A stretch of 53,029 bases of DNA from Candidatus Thalassarchaeaceae archaeon (GCA_030745885.1 JASLNR010000031.1:1-53029), one strand, 5' to 3'; positions 7,921-17,434 are shown, counted from the first letter of the stretch. Translations and numbers: made by a program. The notes: generated from the sequence alone by a model not told the origin.

Positions 7921-9531
7921 ATGTCTGAAAACAATGACCAGGAGAAGAGGTTCAACACCTACGTCATCTCATCGCTGGCAGTGACATCGGCATTGTTACT
8001 TCTGCTTCCAATGCTATTCGTCATAGGCAAGGACACGGCCTACTCCGCCTACGAGGTAGAGGAGCTCTACCAAGTGTCCGATATGAGGGACACGCTCTCA
8101 GGGGAAGAGCTCTATTTCGTTGCAAACACAATGTCAACACCCATGCTAGTGAACGATTGGAAGGACCCCCACAGGACGCTGCTTGCAATTATCGGGCCAG
8201 AGAAGCCCATTGACGATACCGAGGCAGATGAGATCTACAAGTTCGTCACAGAGCGGGGCGGCAAGGTCATCGTGGCTGCTGACAACACAAACGCGAATAG
8301 GCTCGCTAACAAGTTCGGAGTCACTTTCTTCAATGATCCGATGCTGGACGAGAAGCAACACTGGGTGGTTCATGACCAACTCGGCCAAGCACCCACGATA
8401 TCGTGGAAGAACGTCTGGAGTGCCGCATCAGTGACGCAAGATGTCGACCAAATGTCTCCTGGTGCGATGATGCAGGGCTGCACGACCTTCCAAATCGAGA
8501 ACTACAACCCAATCGACTGTCGTATCCCGGTAATGTTCAGATCACCAACAGGTCTGAGGTTTGAGCCACTGCTCCTTGATACCGAGGACCCGGGTCATCG
8601 CAAGATTATGACCTTAGGCAAGGCCTCCACATCGGCTTTCATCGATATCCTAGGCACTGGCGAAGGCACCGATCCAAGAAACCCGGCTCCCGGTGACCTG
8701 CGACTGGTGATGAGGTTCGACTACCCGGGAATCGATGTCTTTGATGAGTTACCGGTCGAGGGAAGGGGCACGTTCTCATCTGGAGTGGGGGAGCTAGAAG
8801 TCACGGGCAGCATAGTATTCGTGTCTGACGAGGAGGTCTTCTCGAATCTCCTTTGGTCTCTCGATGTCGCCGAGGGAGAAGGTCTCAGCAAGGATTGCAA
8901 ATCCGTGGGGGACTATACTCTGAACAACTGCTGGACCAAGGAGATTCTGAACAATAACGAGTGGAGTGGCAATGATCGGTACTTCGGACTCTTAATCTAT
9001 GACATGATGGAATTCGATAACATCAATCTCTCTGCTCAGGTGAGGCAGGGTGATTTCGCGGGTGATAAGTCAAACTTTCAAATCGTTTTCGATGAGAGCC
9101 GACATGTTACCGGGGTGATCTCAGCACCCTTCGTGGAGACCATGGGCACGGTAGTCCTGCTGACATCTAATGAATTCCTGAAGTGGCTTGTCGTCCTGAA
9201 TGTGGGCCTCCTGCTCCTCGTGGCGATGATGATAGTGCCGGAGAGGGAGAACTGGAGGCACGTTTTCGATCTGACCAGATTCAACAAGAGGCCCAACAAA
9301 CTCGATCCCGGTACCTATCGCAAACGAGTTCAACAGGCCCTCTTTACCAAGATAAGGGTCCAAAACGATCTTACTCGTGATCAGATGGCTGCAAAGCCCC
9401 CGCCTGAGATTCAGGCATTGATCGGGGACCCACGCCTTGTGGAATTGGCTTATAGCCAAAGCCGCACGTACTCGCCCCAAGAGTTGCGCAAGCTTATGCA
9501 TGCCATTAGAAGATGGGGAAAGGAAAACTGA
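7921..9531 (+). CDS. DUF4350-like membrane protein
   Basis: About 536 aa from the ATG at 7921; a TTG at 7906 is in frame but less likely. There is one TM helix near the N-terminus (residues ~15-35), a large extracytoplasmic region, and a second TM around residues 415-435 followed by a ~100-residue cytoplasmic tail. The segment after the first TM (LLAIIGPEKPIDDTEADEIYKFVTERGG, continuing into a VIVAAD strand) matches the DUF4350 / GldG-like fold often found beside MoxR and DUF58 genes. It is first in a same-strand run with MoxR, DUF58 and a six-TM protein. Role inferred: membrane component of a MoxR-assisted assembly module; substrate unknown. Confidence 0.75.
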   Translation: MSENNDQEKRFNTYVISSLAVTSALLLLLPMLFVIGKDTAYSAYEVEELYQVSDMRDTLSGEELYFVANTMSTPMLVNDWKDPHRTLLAIIGPEKPIDDTEADEIYKFVTERGGKVIVAADNTNANRLANKFGVTFFNDPMLDEKQHWVVHDQLGQAPTISWKNVWSAASVTQDVDQMSPGAMMQGCTTFQIENYNPIDCRIPVMFRSPTGLRFEPLLLDTEDPGHRKIMTLGKASTSAFIDILGTGEGTDPRNPAPGDLRLVMRFDYPGIDVFDELPVEGRGTFSSGVGELEVTGSIVFVSDEEVFSNLLWSLDVAEGEGLSKDCKSVGDYTLNNCWTKEILNNNEWSGNDRYFGLLIYDMMEFDNINLSAQVRQGDFAGDKSNFQIVFDESRHVTGVISAPFVETMGTVVLLTSNEFLKWLVVLNVGLLLLVAMMIVPERENWRHVFDLTRFNKRPNKLDPGTYRKRVQQALFTKIRVQNDLTRDQMAAKPPPEIQALIGDPRLVELAYSQSRTYSPQELRKLMHAIRRWGKEN

Positions 9532-9541
9532 CAGTGGAGAG

Positions 9542-10603
9542 ATGAAAATGAATGCAACACAACCGGCAGAAGGAAAGCAGGCACCGACTTTAGGCGGTCA
9601 TGAAAGCGCGCTCGCGAAAAAGGCACAGGCTGCTCGAGGTTCGAGCAAGATGGATGAGGTATTGACCGCCACCGGAGCGATGGGACAGGCTATCAGTACT
9701 GAGGTCCAGAAGGTCATCGTCGGCAAGGAACACGTGATTGACAACGTCATGGTCGATATCCTCTCCAACGGGAACCTACTGTTCGAAGACTTCCCCGGGC
9801 TCGCTAAGACCCTGATGACGAATACCTTCGCTGACGCCCTCGGGTGCGATTTCAAGCGAGTTCAATTCACCCCCGACTTGCTTCCTGCCGATATCACCGG
9901 GACCAATATCTACGACGCCAAGAAGGGCGAATTCACCTTCAAGCCGGGACCCATCTTCTGCAACCTTCTACTCTCGGACGAGATCAACAGAGCGCCGCCT
10001 AAGACGCAGGCTGCTCTCCTTGAGGCCATGCAGGAACTACAAGTCACGGTCGGCGTAGTCACCCACAAACTGCCTGCACCTTTCCTAACCATGGCAACCC
10101 AGAACCCCGTTGAACAGGAAGGTACCTACCCACTGCCTGAGGCACAACTCGATCGCTTCATGATGAAAATGATGGTCGGATATCCCGACAGGGCCGACGA
10201 GGACGAGATCCTCCAACGTAGAATCGCCAGGAAGAAGGACGAGGTCGAGGTCAACACCATCACTGAGCCGAGCATAGTTGTGAAGATGCAGAAATCCTGC
10301 GAGGAAGTCTACGTCGATCCCGCAATCAGGATGTACATGGTCGAGATCGTCGCGCGGACCAGAGAGGACCCGCGTGTCCTGGTAGGGTCCTCGCCTCGTG
10401 GCTCACAGGCACTCCTGAAGACCGGTCGAGCCGCTGCAGCGATGCGCGGTCGGGACTTTGTTACGCCTGATGACGTGAAATCCATCGCGGAACTTGCTGT
10501 GGCTCACCGGTTGATTCTCAAGCCCGAACACCAGATCAAGGGGCTTGAGAGTGGCAAGGTCATCCGGGAAATACTTCGTCAGGTCCCTGTCCCGACGGTC
10601 TAG
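9542..10603 (+). CDS. MoxR-family AAA+ ATPase
   Basis: A 353-aa protein. The start at 9542 (MKMNATQP) is preferred because the longer open frame runs back into the DUF4350 gene. The AAA+ core has a Walker A of the MoxR form (EDFPGLAKT), Walker B LLSDEINRAPPKTQAALLEAMQE, sensor 1 within MATQNPVEQEGTYPLPEAQLDRF, and a C-terminal lid with a GSSPRG motif near residue 280. MoxR ATPases act as chaperone-like remodelling enzymes paired with von Willebrand-type proteins, here the DUF58 protein 24 nt downstream. The N-terminal ~45 residues are low-complexity and Ala/Lys-rich. Confidence 0.93.
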   Translation: MKMNATQPAEGKQAPTLGGHESALAKKAQAARGSSKMDEVLTATGAMGQAISTEVQKVIVGKEHVIDNVMVDILSNGNLLFEDFPGLAKTLMTNTFADALGCDFKRVQFTPDLLPADITGTNIYDAKKGEFTFKPGPIFCNLLLSDEINRAPPKTQAALLEAMQELQVTVGVVTHKLPAPFLTMATQNPVEQEGTYPLPEAQLDRFMMKMMVGYPDRADEDEILQRRIARKKDEVEVNTITEPSIVVKMQKSCEEVYVDPAIRMYMVEIVARTREDPRVLVGSSPRGSQALLKTGRAAAAMRGRDFVTPDDVKSIAELAVAHRLILKPEHQIKGLESGKVIREILRQVPVPTV

Positions 10604-10627
10604 GAGTCCATTCGGGAGTAGGGAGAA

Positions 10628-11947
10628 ATGGCATGGAGCAGGAAGTCGGCGATGTTCGCATCGCTGTCAATCGCCATGTATCTCTTGGGCCTCGTTCTGC
10701 GTAACCAGCAATTGGTTACCGTCGCTGTAGTCTTGCTCTCATTCCTTACTTGGGCTGCAATGAGGACTGCCCACGGCGACGTCTCCTCGACTGGAAGGAG
10801 GATTGAGGATGCGAACATAGACGAGGGCATCCAACTCCAGAACATCACCGCCATGCGCAAGATCTCGGCTGCTCGCGTCTTCGAGGATGGTGAAATCGAT
10901 GTCACAGTGCGATTACAGAATCGCTCAAACATCTCTAAGGTTCTCGAGTTGCGCGATCGCGTGCCTGAGGTTATGAGAATTAAGAAGGGTGCCAACTACG
11001 TTCTGATGGAGATAGGCCCCCAGAGGGAGACCGAGATCTCCTATACCATCGAGGCTCCACTCAGAGGCTTCTACACCATAGGTCCAGTTTGCATCAGGGT
11101 CCAAGATGAGTTCGGACTGTTCCACAACGAGCGTGAGATTCAGCTCTACGACGATTTCCTCGTGTTCCCCAAGATGGAAGACATAAAGGATGCGTTGATC
11201 AAAAGCAGGGTCCCGAAGATTTTCACTGGGGCTGTAAACATAAGGAACCCCGGTGAAGGCTCGAACTTCTACAACCTCAGGGAGTACCTCCCAGGGGACC
11301 CGATGAAGAAAATCAACTGGAAAGCTACGGCTCGGCAGGATGGGAAGATGATGGTTAACGAGTTCGAGCGAGATGCGGTCAGCGACGTGATTCTCATTGT
11401 TGACAGTAGAGAGGTGAGCGAGACCGGCCCAGTCAGCCGAAACTCGCTCGTATCCAGCACCCGGGCCGCAGCTAGTCTCTCTCAGTACTTCCTCTCTCGC
11501 CGTGACTCAGTAGGGCTGGTGGTTTACGGGGACGAAATAGTGTCAGTCGACAGGGACACCGGAAAGAAGCAGTTGTACATCCTTCTGACGAAACTCGCCG
11601 GCGCCATGGCCAAGGGAAACACTCCGCTCAAGATTGTCACCAATCGAATCATGCCCCACATCCACCGAGGCAGCCCGATCATCATCCTCTCATCCCTCGA
11701 GGACGATCCGACTATCGTGGATGCGGTGCGCGACCTAAGGGCCAGAAGTTTTGAGGTCACGATTCTCTCCCCTAGCAGCCTCGAGTTCGAGTTCGACGCT
11801 AGGAGGCTCGACAGGACTGGTTACGAGGTCCTCAAGACCGAACGCGACATTCTGATGACCGAGCTTAGAGGCTTGGGGGCGTATGTGATGGATTGGGAGC
11901 CGGACATGCTTCTGTACACGGCACTCGCAGGAGCAAGGGGATTCTGA
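10628..11947 (+). CDS. DUF58 (vWA-like) membrane protein
   Basis: A 439-aa protein with a GGGAG Shine-Dalgarno just upstream of ATG 10628. Two short hydrophobic segments lie at residues ~8-45, followed by a beta domain and the DUF58 signature GSNFYNLREYLPGDPMKKINWKATAR (split here as GSNFYNLREYLPGD and INWKATAR) near residues 214-240. A vWA-like strand VILIVDSRE follows. DUF58 proteins accompany MoxR ATPases across bacteria and archaea. Gene order and spacing suggest one operon with MoxR and the DUF4350 protein. Confidence 0.92.
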   Translation: MAWSRKSAMFASLSIAMYLLGLVLRNQQLVTVAVVLLSFLTWAAMRTAHGDVSSTGRRIEDANIDEGIQLQNITAMRKISAARVFEDGEIDVTVRLQNRSNISKVLELRDRVPEVMRIKKGANYVLMEIGPQRETEISYTIEAPLRGFYTIGPVCIRVQDEFGLFHNEREIQLYDDFLVFPKMEDIKDALIKSRVPKIFTGAVNIRNPGEGSNFYNLREYLPGDPMKKINWKATARQDGKMMVNEFERDAVSDVILIVDSREVSETGPVSRNSLVSSTRAAASLSQYFLSRRDSVGLVVYGDEIVSVDRDTGKKQLYILLTKLAGAMAKGNTPLKIVTNRIMPHIHRGSPIIILSSLEDDPTIVDAVRDLRARSFEVTILSPSSLEFEFDARRLDRTGYEVLKTERDILMTELRGLGAYVMDWEPDMLLYTALAGARGF

Positions 11948-11956
11948 GGTGAGTTG

Positions 11957-12889
11957 ATGGCGGAACAGGATGATGGCAAGGGGCCGGTGGATACCTCGAA
12001 TCTATACGAGGGAAAGGTGGTCCGATCTTCTGCCCCCAGTCGAAGAAAGGCCGCTGGCACACTGAAGAAGAGCACAGACATACCCGAAGACGCCGTACCC
12101 GAAGTGCTCGTACCAAGTTGGGTCGAGACCATCTTCGGTGGACCGGTGGTAGCGAAGAGGGATTTCCTGTCTCCCGACAGGATGGTTGTTTCTCTCCAAG
12201 TATGGTCGTCAGCCACCCTTCTGATTCTCTGCTTCCTCACGTTCATGCTTACTCCCGTGTCTGGGACCGCATGGTTCGCTGTCTCGAATATTATAGGAAT
12301 CGAATCACTGGGCGTGGTGATTCACCTAGGACTAATGCTGATTGGGCTGGTTGGAGGATTCTATGGAGTATTCCAGCGTGATCAGCGTGCGATTCTGGCG
12401 TCGTACATCGCACTCATCCTCGTAACTATCAGATTCGCTGGGAGCAAGGTTGAGTTCGGCTTGAGTTTCCTGCCCGAAGGAGAGGTGATTCAGAAGATCC
12501 TCCTGATTTTCTACGCCATCTTCCTAGTCATGTACATCGAGATTTCCAGTGGGATCATTCGATTCTCCATTCTGGACACCTCCATCCGGACTGGGGAGGT
12601 ATACGTGATGAACGTCAACAAGATCTCGGGGAGATACAGTCGAGCTCTGGGCGTCACACCTGCGATTGCTGGATTCGTGGCGATGCTGACCCTCTTCATC
12701 AACCTCATCGTTCCGGCCTTCGTGGGCATCTTCGATCAGGTGGCGGCGAACAGACTGAGGGAGAGCGTCGAGCTGACTAGCGTCTATGGGGTCGCTCTGG
12801 GAACGATACTGGTCTTCATGATAATCGCATCCATGTTCGCAGTCAATCTTCCACTCAGGATTCAGGAGTACCTCGAACGTCAGTCCTGA
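11957..12889 (+). CDS. Six-TM membrane protein of the MoxR operon, unknown function
   Basis: About 310 aa from ATG 11957, nine nt after the DUF58 stop. A ~80-residue polar N-terminal region is followed by roughly six hydrophobic helices (for example around MVVSLQVWSSATLLILCF, GVVIHLGLMLIGLVGGFY, KILLIFYAIFLVMYIEI and GTILVFMIIASMFAVNL). No transporter or enzyme motif is evident. Position makes it the likely membrane partner of the MoxR/DUF58 module. Its 3' end overlaps the convergent chorismate synthase gene by 10 nt. Confidence 0.75.
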   Translation: MAEQDDGKGPVDTSNLYEGKVVRSSAPSRRKAAGTLKKSTDIPEDAVPEVLVPSWVETIFGGPVVAKRDFLSPDRMVVSLQVWSSATLLILCFLTFMLTPVSGTAWFAVSNIIGIESLGVVIHLGLMLIGLVGGFYGVFQRDQRAILASYIALILVTIRFAGSKVEFGLSFLPEGEVIQKILLIFYAIFLVMYIEISSGIIRFSILDTSIRTGEVYVMNVNKISGRYSRALGVTPAIAGFVAMLTLFINLIVPAFVGIFDQVAANRLRESVELTSVYGVALGTILVFMIIASMFAVNLPLRIQEYLERQS

Positions 12890-13986
12890 TTGCCCAAGAA
12901 TCCGCCCACCATGCCAAGGTCACAAACCACAAGCATGGCTACTGCCTCCACCACTGGAGCGGCCCTTGGTCCGATGACGGGATCGTGCCTGCCACCGACC
13001 TTGAGAGCCCGAATCTCATTGCTAGGAAGGTGCAATGTGAATTGCTCTCGTGGAATGCTGCTTGGAGGTTTGAAGTGAACCCTCACACGAATCGGGGCCC
13101 CGGTTGAACGCCCTCCGAGTGCCCCATCAGAATCACCATTGTCGGACCCTTCGGGAACGGGCGATTCAACCCCGGGGAGCCATGCGTCATTGTTCTCCGA
13201 ACCTCGCATCATCGACGATTCAAAACCATGTGAGAACTCTACAGCGCGAGCGCCTGGAATCGCCATCAGACCACGTGCCAATGCTGGCTCGATGCCGTCG
13301 AACCAAGGCTCACCGACTCCAATGGGAAGGCCCTCTATCAGGAGTTCGACGACTGAGCCTATGGTGTCACGGTCCCCACGAATTGATTTCAGGTAGTCCG
13401 AGATTAGGGAGGAGGCCTCGGGGTCCCTGCAGTTCAGTCTCCCCATGTCGCTATCCATATCCAAGGGAGTGGTTCGATCCAGTTCGAAGAGCGGCCTTGC
13501 GGCAATCTCACCTACACTGTGCAAATGCGCGTTGCACGACCATCCGACAGAGTCCAGAATGCCTCGTACTTGACTTCCAGCAGCCACGAGGCCAAGGGTC
13601 AGGCGAGCGGATTGTGAACCCCCTCCCCGGGGGTCGTTCGCACCGCCAGAGCGGATGAACTCGCCCATATCGGAATGCCCGGGTCGAGGATGATCCGGGA
13701 GGAACTCGTAATCAGAGGAACGGGCGTCCGAGTTTCGTGCCATCATCAGGATTGGCCAGCCAGTTGCCTTCCCCTCAAAAACCCCAGAAAGGATCTCGCA
13801 ATCGTCCAACTCGGAGCGAGAGGAGAGCCCCTTTCGTCCAGGCTTGCGCGAAGCGAGGTTTCTCGCAAGAGTCACAGGATCGATCGGAGTGCCCGGAGGG
13901 ACTCCCTCGAAGAGCGCTCCAACACAGGTTCCATGGCTCTCTCCGAATAGTGTCACACGCAGCCGATCGCCTAGAGACATACCCAT
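12880..13986 (-). CDS. aroC: Chorismate synthase
   Basis: A 368-aa enzyme converting 5-enolpyruvylshikimate 3-phosphate to chorismate with reduced FMN. Motifs: GESHGTCVGALFEGVPPG at the N-terminus, RPGHSDMGEF near residue 100, SGGANDPRGGGSQSARLT, and GRHDPVIGPRAAPVVEA near the C-terminus. I take the ATG at 13986, which overlaps the shikimate kinase TGA (TGATG); a GTG at 13989 and an ATG at 13980 are alternatives. It is the last gene of a four-gene aromatic amino acid cluster and overlaps the convergent membrane protein gene by 10 nt. Confidence 0.95.
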   Translation of the reverse strand: MGMSLGDRLRVTLFGESHGTCVGALFEGVPPGTPIDPVTLARNLASRKPGRKGLSSRSELDDCEILSGVFEGKATGWPILMMARNSDARSSDYEFLPDHPRPGHSDMGEFIRSGGANDPRGGGSQSARLTLGLVAAGSQVRGILDSVGWSCNAHLHSVGEIAARPLFELDRTTPLDMDSDMGRLNCRDPEASSLISDYLKSIRGDRDTIGSVVELLIEGLPIGVGEPWFDGIEPALARGLMAIPGARAVEFSHGFESSMMRGSENNDAWLPGVESPVPEGSDNGDSDGALGGRSTGAPIRVRVHFKPPSSIPREQFTLHLPSNEIRALKVGGRHDPVIGPRAAPVVEAVAMLVVCDLGMVGGFLGNQD

Positions 13987-14843
13987 CACAAAACCTCCTC
14001 ACTGATTGTCTCGCAGGTGATGAACCTGGTTGAAATAACCTCGAGTCCAGCATCAGAAAGGTTCGAGATTAGTGTCTGTGAATCTTGGGGGTAGCAGACT
14101 ACAGCAATTGTCGAGCCAGAGCCGCTGATGCCGGCTGCTATCGCCCCAGTGGCGATGCAAAGGTTGCATAATCGAAGGGCTTCGAAGTCTTCGGTAGCTG
14201 CCGCCACTGCCATTCCATTGGCAGATAGGGCCTCCAGTGGGAAACCACTGGCAAGCGATGCCAGAGCCCTTTCGAAGAGATGATGGTGCTGGTTGAACGA
14301 GTCGAGCTTGATCCTAGACTTCCTCTCTCCGCGAAGCCCGAGTAGGACGATCAGGCCTTGTTCCATGTCGCCCTCGAGCAATACTGACTTGGATGATTTC
14401 TGTTCGGGGTCGACTAGTTTCCATCCAGGGCAGAGCGCCGCCCAGACGTCATCCAAGCTACCGGTGAGGGTGCAATTCGCTCTCCTCTGGGCAGAAACGG
14501 CTAGATCTGCGATTTCGTGGTCAGATAGGCCAGCCCACGAAGACTCGTTCAGCGCTCGCAGAGCGGCACACGCTAGAGATGAACTGGACTTGAGGCCTTG
14601 GCCCACTGGCAGTTCGCTCTCGACGATCCATCCGTACGATTCAGCAGAGGGGAGTCCGGCTAAGCGCCAGCATGCCAGTACGGAGTCAAGCAAACCATGC
14701 TCGTCGTCCTCAACTGTACATGGCTCATCTAGTAGTCTTACGGTAGTCTGCAAATCCACACCCACCGAGCATCCCTTGCCCAAGCCCAAGGCGTGGAGAA
14801 TGGAAATCCCTCCATTGGCGACTCCAAACCCCAGTACGGTCAT
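13986..14843 (-). CDS. Archaeal shikimate kinase (GHMP family)
   Basis: A 285-aa GHMP-superfamily kinase. The ATP-binding motif is LPVGQGLKSSSSLACAAL near residues 76-93, and a C-terminal GISGSGSTIAVV glycine loop is present. Archaea use this non-homologous kinase instead of bacterial AroK to make shikimate 3-phosphate. The identification rests on these motifs and on its place between DHQ synthase II and chorismate synthase, with 4-nt and 1-nt overlaps. Homoserine kinase or mevalonate-type kinases are the alternatives, but the neighbours argue against them. Confidence 0.9.
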   Translation of the reverse strand: MTVLGFGVANGGISILHALGLGKGCSVGVDLQTTVRLLDEPCTVEDDEHGLLDSVLACWRLAGLPSAESYGWIVESELPVGQGLKSSSSLACAALRALNESSWAGLSDHEIADLAVSAQRRANCTLTGSLDDVWAALCPGWKLVDPEQKSSKSVLLEGDMEQGLIVLLGLRGERKSRIKLDSFNQHHHLFERALASLASGFPLEALSANGMAVAAATEDFEALRLCNLCIATGAIAAGISGSGSTIAVVCYPQDSQTLISNLSDAGLEVISTRFITCETISEEVL

Positions 14844-15820
14844 TTCTCAATCGTGCCCCCTTCAAGTGCGAGTCCCACGTGTCTCATTCTTAGATCTCTA
14901 AGAACGGAAATCTCGTCCCCAGAAGCGAGATCGGTGAGTGATATATTTCCGCCACCAGGAGTCACTAGGCGTACTGTCTCGGCCTGTTGGGCGATAATCT
15001 GCCCTTCGAATTCTTGCGAGAGGTATCGAACCAGGAGAAATGGTCGCCGCTCGATCTTTAGGCGTCCTATGGTCACCGGCCTCTGCGAGCCATCTGGCAA
15101 TACGATGGCTACATCATCGCCGGCGCTGAGTTCGCTTAGGTACTTGGTCGAGCCGTCAGCCATGAGGGCATACGAGTGGACAGCCCCCGCATTTACCCTG
15201 AACGGCCTAGTGGGGACGTATTCACTGGGGACGGTCTCACCGTGAACCAAGCATAGCAATCCAGAAACAGAGCCGATTGCCATCCCTTCTCCTTCGTCCA
15301 GCCTCTGAATCAGATCGATGCAGGCCCTCTCGCCGATTCCCCCATTCTCGATCGAGGTGATAACGGCTGAGGAGGTTTTCGCGGGGGGCGAGGAGGGGGC
15401 GTCTTCGGAGGGCACCCGTAATCCCACCACCTCGCTAGCTGCCCCCCATAGGTCATCTGCGACGAGTATCGCATCAACCCCATAATCGAGGGCAAAGGCG
15501 GCGCCGGTAAGGTCGGCCTCGTTGATAATCGCGGCAGTAATCCTAGTTCCGCTGCCCCTGGATGCCGCTACGAGATTCTCAAGGGGGATCATCGTCCAAT
15601 CCGAGCATCTGACCAAAATCCAAGGCACCATACCAATGAGTGAAAGTGCCTCTTCTTGAGACCGGAAATCGTCGAGTTTCACCTCTGCTACGTCGTGAGC
15701 CCTTCCCCTCCAGACACGGTTGGCTTCATTCTTCTCCTTCTGACCACCAATTGAAGCATCGTGCCAAAGTTCCACGTATTCACCCCAGATGACTCGCCGC
15801 TTCGGACGCACTTTCCCCAT
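14840..15820 (-). CDS. 3-dehydroquinate synthase II (archaeal)
   Basis: A 326-aa protein of the archaeal 3-dehydroquinate synthase family, which oxidatively deaminates and cyclises the AroA' product to 3-dehydroquinate. Recognisable segments are VIWGEYVELWHDAS near the start, LDYGVDAILVADD in the middle and the C-terminal GAVHSYALMADGSTKYLSEL and VRLVTPGGGNIS regions. The start lies inside the upstream aldolase gene, giving a ~40-nt overlap; a GTG three codons in is an alternative, and the conserved Trp near the start prevents a much later start. Confidence 0.92.
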   Translation of the reverse strand: MGKVRPKRRVIWGEYVELWHDASIGGQKEKNEANRVWRGRAHDVAEVKLDDFRSQEEALSLIGMVPWILVRCSDWTMIPLENLVAASRGSGTRITAAIINEADLTGAAFALDYGVDAILVADDLWGAASEVVGLRVPSEDAPSSPPAKTSSAVITSIENGGIGERACIDLIQRLDEGEGMAIGSVSGLLCLVHGETVPSEYVPTRPFRVNAGAVHSYALMADGSTKYLSELSAGDDVAIVLPDGSQRPVTIGRLKIERRPFLLVRYLSQEFEGQIIAQQAETVRLVTPGGGNISLTDLASGDEISVLRDLRMRHVGLALEGGTIEK

Positions 15821-16574
15821 TGTGAACTATTGCGCTGAGGGCCCTGACATGGTCTGCAGGGTCCTCGGCTCCGAAAACCTGGCGCCCTATGCACACGCCG
15901 GCGCCACCTGCGCCCATCGCCTGCTCGGCGATGCCCAATAGCTCAGTGAAGGATGTACCCCCGGGCCCTCCGGCGATAAGGATCGGAATCGGAGCGGCCG
16001 AGGTGACGACGGAGAATGATTCTGGAGAGCCGGTCCACGGGACCTTGGCGATGTGGCACCCCAGTTCCCATGCCAAACGGACAGCATGGGCGATTCCATG
16101 GGTGGAGTCGGTCGGGTCGAGCATGAGGTTGGGGCCGCGAGGGTATGCCATCCCCAGAACTGGAAGTCCGAGGGGATGCGCATCAGAGGTCAATGAGCCC
16201 ATGCGCTCGATCATGTCTGCCTCGGCATCCTCTCCGAGGTTGATTTGGGCTGAGAGGCCGGTGGCTCCGCGCGCGAGACACTCTCCGGCTGTGGCCACGC
16301 TGACCTTGTCTTGAGCGCGCGTCCCACCGTGGACGGTGGAGGCCGAGACATGGCATACGAAGCCCCCCCAGCCCGTTCGTTCGACGTGGTGGCTGACAGC
16401 CCCCTTCTGGAGGACGACGGCGTCTGCGCCGCCGGCTATGGCAGCGTCAACGGCAGCGTCCGTATCTCCCAAGCCGGCTTCTGGATACCTCGAGGCGCTG
16501 TGGTCCATCGGAACCCAGACCCCCCTGCCGCCGGGCAGGAGGCGCTCGAGGCGCTCGGAGAGCGTTTCGACCAT
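15780..16574 (-). CDS. AroA'-type class I aldolase (2-amino-3,7-dideoxy-D-threo-hept-6-ulosonate synthase-like)
   Basis: About 264 aa from ATG 16574; a TTG at 16658 would add 28 basic residues unlike the family and overlap the exonuclease gene, so I reject it. It has the DeoC/FbaB-like barrel: WVPMDHS near residue 19, AGGADAVVLQKG, AKVPWTG near the Schiff-base lysine region, ILIAGGPGG and GVCIGRQVF phosphate-binding loops. Followed by DHQ synthase II, it fits the first step of the archaeal shikimate entry route. The common MDHG is MDHS here. Fructose-bisphosphate aldolase activity cannot be excluded from sequence alone. Confidence 0.85.
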   Translation of the reverse strand: MVETLSERLERLLPGGRGVWVPMDHSASRYPEAGLGDTDAAVDAAIAGGADAVVLQKGAVSHHVERTGWGGFVCHVSASTVHGGTRAQDKVSVATAGECLARGATGLSAQINLGEDAEADMIERMGSLTSDAHPLGLPVLGMAYPRGPNLMLDPTDSTHGIAHAVRLAWELGCHIAKVPWTGSPESFSVVTSAAPIPILIAGGPGGTSFTELLGIAEQAMGAGGAGVCIGRQVFGAEDPADHVRALSAIVHNGESASEAASHLG

Positions 16575-16654
16575 GTATCGCCGCCAGCGCTTCACCACTT
16601 GAAAGGTGACGCACGATACCCTCCGGCCAGACAGCCGCTCCCACAGGGAGCGGA

Positions 16655-17434
16655 TCAAAGATCGAGATCGATTATCAGAGGAGCGTGGTCAGACACACCA
16701 AGGCCGCCTTCTCGTATCACCTCGGCGGATTTGAACAGGGGCCTTGCAGCGGCGTTGGCTAGAACGTAGTCTATCCTCCAACCACGATCCTCCGCCCTCG
16801 CCCTGCCGCGAAATGACCACCAAGTGTAGGGGCCCTTTCGTGATCCATAGTGAATCCTATGCAGGTCGTACCAACCGATTGCTAGGAATCGGCTGAACCA
16901 CTCGCGCTCATGATCGAGGAAGCCCGAGGTAGTTCGATTTCCGCTGGGGTTCCAGATGTCGTCCTCGGTGTGGGCTATGTTGAGGTCACCCACTAGGACC
17001 ACGGGCTCAGCGGAGTCGAGGAACTGCTTGCTCCATGGCAGGAGATCCTCGAGCCACTCGTCCTTGTAGGCCTGGCGCTCTGGTCCGGAGCCGCCATTGG
17101 GCAGGTAGATGTTGATGCACGTCAGTGGGCCGCAGTTGGTAGTCAGAACCCGCCCCTCGGCATCCTCGGGGTCGAGCTTGGTTGCTATTCCACGACCGAT
17201 TTCCTCCAGCCCAACCCGGGACATCGTAGCAACACCAGAATACCCCTTGCGTTCGGCCGGATGCCAGATAACCTCGTGCCTGTCAGGAAGAGACCAATCG
17301 GTTGGAAGTTGCTCAGGAAGAGCACGCACTTCTTGGAGTAACCAAATGTCTGCATCTATCCTCTCAATGAAGTCATCCAAGCCTTTGCGGATGGCGGCAC
17401 GGATGCCGTTGACGTTCCAAGTCACTATGCGCAC
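16655..17434 (-). CDS. xth: Exodeoxyribonuclease III / AP endonuclease
   Basis: A 259-aa member of the ExoIII/APE1 family with a GTG start. Catalytic segments are WNVNGIRAA at the N-terminus, WLLQEVRA with the metal-binding Glu, VLVGDLNIAHTEDDIWNP containing the Asp-Asn pair, and GVSDHAPLIIDL at the C-terminus with the catalytic Asp-His. It acts in base excision repair at abasic sites. It lies 81 nt upstream of the aldolase start and 9 nt downstream of the ABC permease stop... that is, the permease gene ends at 17444 and this gene begins at 17434, so it may be read in the same transcript. Confidence 0.95.
   Translation of the reverse strand: MRIVTWNVNGIRAAIRKGLDDFIERIDADIWLLQEVRALPEQLPTDWSLPDRHEVIWHPAERKGYSGVATMSRVGLEEIGRGIATKLDPEDAEGRVLTTNCGPLTCINIYLPNGGSGPERQAYKDEWLEDLLPWSKQFLDSAEPVVLVGDLNIAHTEDDIWNPSGNRTTSGFLDHEREWFSRFLAIGWYDLHRIHYGSRKGPYTWWSFRGRARAEDRGWRIDYVLANAAARPLFKSAEVIREGGLGVSDHAPLIIDLDL

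Noticed and set aside
13104..13658. A 184-aa plus-strand frame opposite chorismate synthase
   Set aside because: It is opposite a highly conserved enzyme gene, has no signal of its own and is Arg/Pro-rich shadow sequence.
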